NCBI GenBank assembly: GCA_017979445.1
Contig: CM030706.1
Location: 24,778,281-24,842,280 of the forward strand
From: Akebia trifoliata
Taxonomy: Eukaryota; Streptophyta; Magnoliopsida; Ranunculales; Lardizabalaceae
Direction: 5' to 3'
Length of the DNA stretch: 64,000 nt
Every line of letters starts with the position of its first letter. Positions within the stretch are counted from its first letter, which is position 1. Shown in pieces: positions 55,590 through 64,000 of the stretch. The position numbers and the translations under genes are program-made. Under the pieces are notes generated by a model. That model ran no database searches and was not told the DNA's origin. It saw nothing but the letters and a program-made list of their open reading frames with translations.

Positions 55590-56090
55590 TCAACCATCGT
55601 AGAGCTGATCCTGATAGAGTTCACTGAAATAACAAGTCATATGTTCATCACTGAGCTCCATAGTGCGCATGTTAGTAACATACATCTTAAGATGTGTTTT
55701 TGCACAACCTACCCCACTGAACTTGTCCATTTCAGGCATTACAAATTTTTCTAGCAAATGAATTCTAGGGATACGGTTTAGAGCTTCAATGATTGCTGCA
55801 ATTTCATCGATACCCTTTATACTCTTCATAGCTGACTCTAACTGAGACATCCTGTTGGCTAACACCGAATTTTCATCGAAATGTTCTTCATCTCCGTCAA
55901 GTTCAAATACCTTATGTGCATGTCTCGTTGCATTTTCTTCTACCATTTTTCCTTTTGAATCATCAAGAGGATTGTCCGTTGATTCTGAAATCTGTTCTAA
56001 ATCTTCCACTTTGTCTTTTATACTATTGATATCATTGGCAAAGGCTGCCAAAATCTTACAGATCTCTGTAAGCTTAGATTCGAAAGCCAT
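55590..56090 (-). pseudogene. Ogre-4 gag, N-terminal part (166 residues)
   Basis: Starts at the minus-strand ATG at 56090, shared with Ogre-2. It has a predicted helical N-terminus ('LTEICKILAAFANDINSIK'), an acidic stretch ('ELDGDEEHFDENSVL') and the start of the capsid ('MDKFSGVGCAKTHLKMYV'). The frame goes wrong after 'DEHMTCYF', and the capsid continues in another frame at 55414-55589. In Ogre-2 this same capsid segment is the target of the Ogre-3 insertion. Confidence 0.88.
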
Positions 56091-56389
56091 TTCTGCCTAT
56101 TAATTTGGTGCCGTCGTTCGTTCTAACTGACTGGATTTACTACTCCAACTAGGAGGTAGACGTTTGAGTTTGGTCGCAATGATAATCCTATACACCCCAT
56201 CAAAGATAAATTTAATCAATTTCAGTATTACCCCCTTGATAACATTTTAATGAAGTTTGTGGACCAATCCATTAATTAATCGATTCACGCAATGATCATT
56301 CAAAAGAGAAATAAAGAAAATAGCTTTATTGAAAATGATTGACAAAGAAACGTTCTCCTTATAACATCTTTCAACAAATCTGACTTAAA

Positions 56390-57492
56390 CTATTTTTTAC
56401 ATAGACGCTTGACTTTGTCTTATGGTCATCAGGAAGATTGTCATCGAGCTTGATCCTCTTGGCTCTAATAATGGGCTCTTTCAATTCTATTGGTCCGTCT
56501 GGATGTCTTAAGGTGCATTTGTTCCAAGCCTTCTCAATAAGATGTACTAACTTTTCAGTTAATGGCTCGGGAGGGAAGAAAGTTTTGTGTTGAGGTAAAG
56601 ATAACTCTACAGGTACGTCGTACTACTCTGGGATTAATGCAGGTTTATAAAAAGATGTTTCTTTTAGTCCGATCAAACACACATAATAGGATCCTGTGGT
56701 TCCTAGAACAGGGGGATCAGTCATCCACCAAGGGCATTTAAACCAGATATGACAGGTAAGGCAAGAATCCAACCATTTGTTCCAAGCCTTAACTGAGTTG
56801 TGACGCACTAACAGGTTTCTTTTGGAAAAGTGTTATGGCTCATACTCGCGGTTTGAAGGGACATCTATAATTTTGAGACGGTCACAAAGCCACATATAGA
56901 GTAGGTAGGGGCTTCCTTTGAAGTTTTCCCTCTCATCATTCTTTATGGCATTTAGACTTGAGAAAGTTTCAGCTAGGATAAGAGACACAGGGTTGGCTTT
57001 CCATGAGAGTTGGGAGGCTATGTCTATAAAGGACTCAGGGACAGTTTGACCATCACTTTTGGAAATCAGTATGTATTGGGCTAGGATTCCTAGGCACAAT
57101 CGATAGTCTCTAGTGGCTCACTAGGCTTCAGGTTTTACATTGACGGAATGACTGCGGGAATGATACGGGCCCAATAAAGGTACTAAGTCCAATTTCCCGT
57201 TATGAACTAGGACCTTGACTTCTTCTTTTGAAATGTTCAGTCCTGCGACGAGGTGGATATCTCCATAATGCCACAATAATCCTCATGAGTGGGGCACAAG
57301 TGCATACGCCCAATATGGAATATGTGAAGTAATGGGTTCTAGCTCTATTTCAAACTCATGGAAGTAGAGAGCACATCTCAACATTAATTTCTCAAAGTTG
57401 ATCTTCTCTATAAGGTGCATCCATATGACGGTTGTTTTGACTAACTGGTCGATCAGGTTATTGCCTACGATTAACATCCTGGCTTGACACAA
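56390..57492 (-). pseudogene. Ogre-4 ORF1: extra ORF upstream of gag, unknown function
   Basis: Three open parts on the minus strand belong together: 57283-57492 ('KINFEKLMLRCALYFHEFE', 'IPYWAYALVPHS'), 56833-57099 ('LGILAQYILISKSDGQTVP', 'FKGSPYLLYMWLCDRLKII') and 56623-56808 ('KAWNKWLDSCLTCHIWFK', 'CPWWMTDPPVLGT'). A tail follows past a double stop to about 56390 ('KAWNKCTLRHPDGPIEL', basic 'IRAKRIKLDDN'). An ORF1 before gag is a known mark of Ogre elements; its function is unknown. It is broken by at least four stops or frameshifts and is absent from the other Ogre copies here. Confidence 0.75.
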
Positions 57493-57959
57493 AAGGGTAT
57501 CTTAGTACACTTCCAAAGTCCATGTAAAATATCTTTGTAAGTTATCATTCAAACAAATCATTTTGTAAATTTTTTCCTTTGGAAAATATTTTCTTTTGGA
57601 AAAGCATTCTTTTTGGAAAATATTTTTTCTATAGAATACTTTTTTGTAGAAAATACTTTTTTAGAGAACATCTTTTTCTGGAAAATACTTTCCTTTTGAA
57701 AAACATTTTCTTCTTTTATGGGTTGAAACTCGAATTTAGAAAAGACTTTGATCTCCATTTTGATTTAAATGTCCTAACCCATCATGATTGTTGGATCAAG
57801 ATGGACTGGGTCATTATGAATTATTTTAAAAAATGGATTCTTTATTGGGTCGGTACACCCATTTTAATTTCAAGTCAGGTTAGATAAAAATTTTGATACT
57901 CAAGGACAACCATACATTCTGATATCATCATTTACATACATACATTCATCATTCACAAG
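57493..57959 (-). other. Ogre-4 leader upstream of ORF1
   Basis: 57565-57720 is a run of degenerate 'ttttggaaaatacttttt' words also found at 600-800 in Ogre-1. 57770-57960 shares 'catcatgattgttggatc' and 'gatggactgggtcattatga' with 840-880. Non-coding; frames on both strands are by-products of the short repeat. Confidence 0.65.
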
Positions 57960-58800
57960 GTCTAATTCAATAACCAACTCAGGAACACCCACGATAAGTT
58001 CGAGTCATGACATACAAGAGAGGTTTCTAGACTCTAAGCTTACTACATGGAATGCATTTTTATCTGGCGACTCTTGCCCAAGTATACCTATGTACCTCTC
58101 AAGCGTCGACAAAAAGATGGTACGTGGTGACTTGGTTTGATAAACCGTATAGGTGATAATCTAAAACTTCAACTCACTTCTCTGAAGTCAAAAGTAGCCT
58201 GTTTAATCCCCAGATCAAAGGTGGCGTGTGATGCTTGAGCAAAGGCACTCTTAAATCACCTCTTTTCTAGAATAGATGTAGTCTATCCTCTTAGTACCGT
58301 AGTACATTAGAGCAGGATCTCGCTTAGGCACTGATTTTGACCAAGAAGTGCAACTGATATACTTGGATCATCTTTGATATGCCTATGGATACGAGTCAAG
58401 AGTTGTACCTTTCATAAATGGTTTGGCATCCCACGAGGTGACCGACCATGTACTCGTACTACATTGGCAAACGGGACATGTGACTGTGCGGCTTACAATA
58501 GGTCAAAGACTCAGGTCGCTCCAGCCTAGGTGCATCGATATACCTTTCAGAGTCACCTGATTACACAATACTGATGCCCTAGTTTAATATACCCTAAGAT
58601 ACGTGACGGGAGTTGTGGTTTTCATGAATGACGTCGCATCTCCAAAGAGACTGGGCCACACACTAGTGCCACGTTGGCTATATTGGGACATGCAAGCATG
58701 TAACATAGTAAACGTGCATGTGGTGTGTGCAAAACAGGGTGGGGTGTGCCCGGGGCCTTTTTTCAAACAAATGGGCCCATGGGCCTGATCATATCATCAT
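57960..58800 (-). repeat. Conserved Ogre 5' non-coding block, copy 4
   Basis: Matches 1070-1860 and 27590-28440 almost end to end and 20500-21310 in reverse. It includes 'aaccgtataggtgataatc', 'ggatctcgcttaggcactg' and 'atgacgtcgcatctcc'. Confidence 0.8.
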
Positions 58801-61076
58801 ACATTGATACCACACATGAATATTAATCAAGATATTCAAAGCGTATTACATCATAATCAAAACCAACACCTCACATATCTTAATCAAGATCATGGCAATG
58901 CTAGATAAGCAATCAACATAAAGATCAATAATCGGATTTGATTGTTCAACCCAGCATACAATCCAAAAATATTTATTTATATGATCCAATTGGAGTACCT
59001 TAAAATAAATTAGGATTTCAAAGGATATTAAATTAAAGATAGAATGATGTTTGAGGATGGGGAGATTATTTATTTATTTATATTATTATAGTTTTTATTT
59101 TTTATTTATTTATTTTTAAAAAATAATTTTTCCAAGGAAAATAATTTTCATTATTGCCATATCAATTTCTATGTTTTCGATTAAAAAACAAACACCAATG
59201 GTGTGTTATAGAGACAAATTGATGCAATAATAACAAATTCTCCTAAGCAAAAATGGGCTATGTCCCTTACAACAATTGGGATAAAAAAACCCCAACATTT
59301 GCTTACAATACACCAATTCTTTGAGAAGTAAATAAATGTTTAAATATGGATCGATATATTGCAAGAAAAAATTGGCGGGTTTAAGATTAGCCCCAAGATG
59401 AGATCAACCAAACTATCACAATTTTTCCAATTAAATTAAAAAAATACAACTCATTAAACCAATGTTTCTTGTTGGGAAGAAAAAATTATCTAAAAAAAAA
59501 TCAGGAAAATTTTCGAAAAGGCTTAAACCCATAATCGTTCGGGTGATACTTAAACAGAACTAATTTGAAATCAGAGATACGAAAGAGAGTTTTTTTTTTA
59601 ATTGATTGAAAATTTATTGAAAGAAAGAAAAAAAAAATGTTAAGGGGTAATCCATCATTATCATCCGATCAAACAAATCGATTTTGATGAAAACACGATT
59701 GCCCTTTACCATTTCACTGCTATGAACCCCATCAACAAATCGATGTTCGTCATCTATTTCTTTCTTTTTCTTTGAATAGGTTTGAACACCACGACATCAT
59801 AAAATTTTCTGCGGCAACAAACATTGGCGGTTCTATTTAAAATAGTGGAAGTTCTTTTAAAGTTTAAAATTAACCGATCGATGAAATCGGGATCCTAAAA
59901 CTCTGAGAGCCCCAACGATTATTCCACAATAAGAAAATTCTACAAGTTAAGATCAGAAGAAGAGAAGGAAGAAGAAAAAAAGAAAAAAAAATCACAGAAA
60001 CTCTTGACGCATAGGTCATCGATTTTGGATCAAATGATCTCACGATTCAGTCAAATAAAGCTACGAGACAAAGATTGGACCGATCACCAAGGCTCAAGTT
60101 CTTCTAAGGTACAAGTGCTAACCGATTTGGAATGTTTTTAAGTTCGATATTGCATTCGAAACTTCAAATTTTTAACGATCTGACCCGGTGAACCTCGAAA
60201 TTTCCTTCGACAACAAGAAGTGAAATCGATCTTTTTTTTTTCTTGATAAAATCGTTTAAGCCAGAATCGATTTCAAGAGGAAAGGACGGTTCTTAGCTTT
60301 AAATCATGAGAAAATGATGATTTATGTGGAGTTCCAAGTTGATCTGGACTGACTTCCACTGATCGAACAGAGAGATTGAATCGGTCTCTATCGAAGACAA
60401 TGAAGTTGGGTAAAAACTAATTTAAGAAGATGAAGTTGTGAAGGAAAAAAAACAATTTTATTTATGGCACACCAATCACGCTAGCACATCGTTGCTGTTA
60501 GCAATGTTAAAAAAAATAATTTTTTTAGTCGTGCTATTCATGGATAGCCATCAAATAAGGGTTTTTTAACATTGTTAATAGCAACGATGTGCTGGTGTGA
60601 TTGGTGTACCAACAAATCAAACACTTACTTAAAAAACAAAACTCCATGGTCCATTAGTTATCGCTCCATCCTCAATTAAATCTTTTGATATCTTTAATTA
60701 TTTAGGGTCATTCTAAATGACCCTCAATTGAATCATAAAAAAAATATACCAAATCAAAGTATCCAAAAATTGAGCCAAATGATATCAATAGGGGATAATA
60801 CAAACCCAAAAATAACTTAACTAAAACTGGGTCAACACCTATTTTTCCACATCATCATCCTCTCAATATCCCGCATTATTTAGGGTCATCTCAAATGACC
60901 CTAAATTGAATCATAGTAAATAATATTCCATAATAATATGCTAAAAATGATGCCGAGAGAATATAATACAATCCCAAAAATAAACGAATCAAATAAACTA
61001 AAAATAAATAATGAAAAATTAGGTCTAAATGGCAATGTTCCCATACTTGGGGTTTTTTAAGTTTGATCATCAATAG
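58801..61076 (-). other. Ogre-4 5' UTR
   Basis: Non-coding sequence between conserved block and primer site, with A/T-rich stretches and a 147-bp foldback (60465-60611). 60650-61076 matches the UTR of Ogre-2 and Ogre-H ('gaccctaaattgaatcat', 'atgccgagagaatataat'). I see no gene. Confidence 0.65.
60465..60611. repeat. 147-bp foldback with ~50-bp arms
   Basis: The left arm begins 'tggcacaccaatcacgctag' and the right arm, read in reverse complement, begins 'tggtacaccaatcacaccag'. The arms match at about 45 of 50 positions and flank a ~47-bp loop. It could be a small MITE or a structured part of the UTR; no clear duplication at the ends. Confidence 0.75.
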
Positions 61077-61094
61077 TCCCCAGTGGAGTCGTCA
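61077..61094 (-). other. Primer binding site of Ogre-4
   Basis: The minus strand reads TGACGACTCCACTGGGGA. Confidence 0.8.
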
Positions 61095-61095
61095 C

Positions 61096-62639
61096 CAAAA
61101 GCGTCCTCAATCCGCGGGGTGTGCGGATCCGCTTTTGACTTTGAGGTTTGGGAGTCGCCACCTAGTTATTACAGTCTAGGAGCCGAATAGCGACTCGAAA
61201 CAGATAAAAAAATAACTAATCTACTTAAAAAAATACTAAGTCCGGGGATCACATTACGGGGTTGGAAGGTGTTAGGCACCAACTCCACCCGGTAAATGCT
61301 GGTCTCTACTAATTCCCAAAAATGATTACATTGCAAAATAGACCAAAATAACAAATAATAATAATAATAAATAAAAAGAAAGTTACCTTGCGGATCACAA
61401 CGATTCTCTCAGCATTGGTGGAGAGTACACTCTTATGTATTTTCTTGCTATTCGTCCATCATCGAATCTAATTTCTGATCTCCAAGTTGAGGTATCTTTT
61501 TCTTAGATTTGTGAGTTTTCTGATTTTTTTATGAATTTCTAGGTGTTTTGGAAGGATTTTTGGGTGTTTTTTGAACAAAATTTGGGGTATGGATGATAAA
61601 TATGGGGTTAGGGCTTCAAAATCAGGGTTTTGGGAAGATTGGGCTTGACATACTTTTTCTAAGGTTTTCTCTTTAATACGATATTAGGGTGTGGAGACCC
61701 CTATTTATAAATTTTTTTAAGAACTTTTTAGATAGAGTTAAAGTTAAATTATATTTCTTTTAGATAGTTTTAGAGTTTAATTAGAATTCTATTAGGGTTA
61801 GGGTTTGACTTTGGTCTTATTAGATTGATTAGGATTTTGACTTAAGTCTCACTTGATTGACTAGAATTTAGGGTTTTGACTTAAGTCTTACTTGATTGAC
61901 TTGATTTTAGGGTTTTAAATGAAGTCTCACTTAATTGACTAGATTTAGGATTTTGACTTAAGTCTTACTTGATTGACTTGACTTAAAATAAAAAAAATTT
62001 AATTTTAATTAGGATTTCACTTTAAATTAATTAATGTTTTAATTATTAATTTCAGAATTTTTAATTATTAAAGTTATAAAATTATCGTTTTGCCTTCGGA
62101 GATGACTTTTTGCATTTTAAGTCATTTTTCAATGTTTCAAGATGTTTTAGAATCGATTTTTCGTAAGAAATTTAATAGGAATATTAGTTTGTTTCATTTA
62201 TGAAATGTTGGTGCGAAATGGGCTTGAGCTTTATGAGGGGTATTTTCGTAATTTTATCTAATTTTGTGAAAATTGGCGAAATGGTATATTTGGTTTTGAT
62301 TTGTTGTTTTATGTGTTTGAAAAGATTTTCTTAAGTATAATGTAAGTTATAGGGATGTTTTGTGGTTAGGGGTATTTTGGTAATTTGATCATTGTTTAGT
62401 GATTTTTATCGTGAAGCTTCTTTTTATTTGAAAAATGATGATTTCTAGGCTTTTGGGGTTATATTTTCCTATCGTAGCGTGGTTTCTAAAATTTTGTTAG
62501 ATTGAGATACCTCATCCGAATCTCTAAAACATATCTAGCAACAAAATATAGTATTGGAATAATCATTCATCATTGGGAACCGTTGCAATCGGGTTGACGA
62601 GTTGATTAATCAGGTGAGTGCAAAAATGGGGTGTCTACA
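61096..62639 (-). repeat. 5' LTR of Ogre-4 (B-type, 1544 bp)
   Basis: Bounded by the primer site and, at 62639, TCTACA followed by the AGGTC duplication. The inner end is mutated (CA for TG on the plus strand). It pairs with 34008-35553. TATA box at 61702-61709. Confidence 0.93.
61702..61709 (-). promoter_or_regulatory. LTR TATA box (Ogre-4)
   Basis: The minus strand reads TATAAATA followed by GGGGTCTCC, in the conserved LTR context. Confidence 0.7.
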
Positions 62640-62644
62640 AGGTC

Positions 62645-63440
62645 ATGCACATTCTTTGTGTTTTGAGTGCTGTGTTGGCAGCAACACATTTCTTAAAAAA
62701 AAAAAAAATTGTTTGGTTTCCTCACTAGATAGTATGATCTCAAATCTTGCTAAAGGCCATTAACCTTGCCACGTGACACCCGAAAAATGATCCAATGCCA
62801 CGCGTTTATGACAAATGAAATTTTGAGAATTTTAAAAAATGCATATTAAAAAAAAAAAAATTATTCTTAAAAATTAATTTTCATTTTGAATTTGATTTCA
62901 TAGCCGCTCCTTTTAAAACATTGGATCGAAGTAAAAAAAAATGTGAATTTCACTTTTGGATCCAAGTTTTTCCATTAAATGTAAAAAGGTTATGGTATTG
63001 GATTACCGATGAGACGACCACGTTGGCTTAATAACCCTTAGTAAAATTTGAAACCTTATGAGTTCTTCAAGTTAGCCTATGTTCTCAAAATTTTTGCTGT
63101 GCATGTCTTTCAAAAAAAAAAAAAAAGGGTCATCACGCTTTATTTCAACAACTATCGTGCCATCCTCAAATTCAATGTTCATTGAAATCTCAATTTATTT
63201 TGGATCATTCAAAGTGATTCTTGATTAGACCACATAAAAAAATATTTTTAGTTTGGATTAAGAATTGTATGCTTGTTCAAATGATAGAATCCGATTATTA
63301 GTCCTTGTGTTGAATGCCTATCTAATATCTGATTGATTGTTTATCTAATATGCCATGATCTAATGATGTGCATGCTTTGATTTCAAATTGAATGAAAGTT
63401 GTGTATATTTTGCTCAATATTTGGTATCCATGTTGTGATG
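62645..63440 (+). other. Ogre-H 5' UTR, right part
   Basis: Continues 34007 after the Ogre-4 insertion: another 'gttggcagcaacac' hairpin unit at 62670-62690 joins the array at 33830-34000. 63140-63240 ('tcaatttattttggatcatt') matches the reverse complement of 2060-2120 and similar UTR sequence. No gene is supported. Confidence 0.65.
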
Positions 63441-63761
63441 ATATGATCAGGCCCATGAGCCTATTTGTTTCAAAAACACCCCAAGCACACCCCAACCTGT
63501 TTTGCATACACCACTAGCACGTTTGCATGTCCCTTATAGCCAACGTGGCACTACTGCATGGCCCAATCTCTTCAGAGATGCGACGTCATTCATGAAACCA
63601 CAACTTCAGTCACGTACCTTAAGGTATATTACACTAGGGCATTAATACCGTCTGATCAGGTGACTTTGAAATGTATATCGATGCACCCAGGCTGGAGCGA
63701 CCTCAGCCTTTGACCTATTGTAAGCCGCACAATCACATGTCCCGATTGCCAACATAGTACT
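63441..63761 (+). repeat. Conserved Ogre 5' non-coding block, copy 5, truncated
   Basis: Matches 20500-20850 of Ogre-3 ('accccaacctgttttgcat', 'taataccgtctgatcaggtg', 'tgtatatcgatgcacccagg') and stops where a new LTR-like sequence begins at 63762. Confidence 0.8.
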
Positions 63762-64000
63762 TGTAGACACCCCAATTTGAATGGGCCCATACTCGAAAGG
63801 ACCCAAAAATACAAATTTTTTAATAAAAATTACCAACGGGCCTCAAAAGTCCAAATCAATCGAAATATGACATTTTGATCGAATCAAGGCCCTTAAGACC
63901 CCCTAAGGGTCTAGGGAGCTCACCAAAAGGATTCGGCATACTCCCATCTATCCCGTTCCACTCAAAACATCGATTTTTCGATAAAATTGGCCAACGGGCT
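63762..64000 (+). mobile_element. Start of another LTR-like element, partial
   Basis: Interrupts the conserved block mid-word and begins TGTAGACACCCC, like the Ogre LTRs, but then reads 'aatttgaatgggcccatact', unlike any other LTR here. 'ccaacgggcc' occurs twice (63834, 63991) in its first 240 bp. Only the start is in the window, so the family and the target duplication (left side GTACT) cannot be confirmed. Confidence 0.6.

Larger units (their letters stand above)
34008..62639 (-). mobile_element. Ogre-4: most complete Ogre-like element, with nested insertions
   Basis: Perfect target duplication AGGTC (34003-34007 and 62640-62644) and matching end LTRs (34008-35553 and 61096-62639). Minus-strand order: LTR, primer site, UTR, conserved block, ORF1, gag, protease, gap, RT, RNase H, second RNase H, integrase, 3' region, then an extra A-type LTR, 3' UTR array, PPT, LTR. 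Tek-1 and a MITE are inserted. The extra LTR has no partner, so part of this element may be a fusion with a second, A-type element. Confidence 0.88.
7903..63761 (+). mobile_element. Ogre-H: outer host element, plus strand, multiply interrupted
   Basis: Pieces: 7903-8041 (LTR start), 32222-32540 (LTR end), 32542-34007 (primer site and 5' UTR) and 62645-63761 (UTR and conserved 5' block). Ogre-2 splits its LTR, Ogre-4 splits its UTR (AGGTC duplicated), and another LTR-like element enters at 63762. Only the 5' portion is in the window and none of its coding region is seen. Joining 7903-8041 with 32222 onward is inference from the matching LTR start and end, because no target duplication is seen around Ogre-2. 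Confidence 0.65.

Noticed and set aside
1..64000. A host plant gene or a new defence or mobile system among the remaining ORFs
   Set aside because: All frames above 60 codons were considered. Each is part of a recognised element protein, an antisense shadow, or a repeat by-product. No exon-intron gene pattern, no cassette of co-directed genes and no non-retroelement enzyme motif was found.

Overview
This window looks like intergenic heterochromatin of a flowering plant, probably a eudicot. It is AT-rich and I find no host gene, tRNA, rRNA or CRISPR array. Almost every base can be assigned to an LTR retrotransposon or to an element nested in one. I cannot name the species.

The dominant family belongs to the Ty3/gypsy Tat lineage and is most likely Ogre-like. 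Supporting features are LTRs of about 1.5-1.7 kb starting TGTAGACACCCC, a primer binding site of the TGGCGACTCC(A/G)CTGGGGA type, an extra ORF upstream of gag, a gap between protease and reverse transcriptase, two RNase H domains, and a 3' region full of element-specific tandem repeats. I call the copies Ogre-1 to Ogre-4 and Ogre-H. A second family (Tek) has about 3.1-3.5 kb LTRs starting TGTAA(C/T)A and a TGGTATCAGAGC primer site, as in Tekay/Del-type chromoviruses. A third, older chromovirus-type element (Chromo-1) is a decayed minus-strand copy.

Layout. 1-4787: 5' end of minus-strand Ogre-1, running off the left edge and inserted in the RNase H region of Chromo-1. 4788-7902: Chromo-1 (minus). 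From 7903: plus-strand Ogre-H, the outer host, whose 5' LTR is split by Ogre-2 (8042-32221, minus). Ogre-2 itself carries a Tek solo LTR (10432-13882) and plus-strand Ogre-3 (17537-26590) inserted in its gag. Ogre-H resumes at 32222-34007 and is interrupted by Ogre-4 (34008-62639, minus). Ogre-4 holds an extra unpaired LTR (36601-38326), a foldback MITE (40070-40434) and a complete-ended Tek-1 (43618-52457) in its reverse transcriptase. Ogre-H resumes at 62640-63761, where another LTR-like element begins and leaves the window.

Four insertions have matching 5-bp target duplications readable in the sequence (GTCAT, TTATC, TAATC, AGGTC), so the nesting order is well supported. Ogre-4 has the most complete coding content (ORF1, gag, protease, RT, RNase H, second RNase H, integrase), but all of it is damaged except a 548-codon gag/protease ORF. 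Ogre-1, -2 and -3 lack most coding sequence yet keep the same long non-coding blocks.

The most interesting signals are non-coding: an array of stem-loops with compensatory stem changes in the 3' region of three Ogre copies, a dense palindromic ACCGAC cluster in one Tek LTR, and a conserved block of about 0.8 kb in the 5' region of five Ogre copies. I see no sign of a new enzymatic or defence system.
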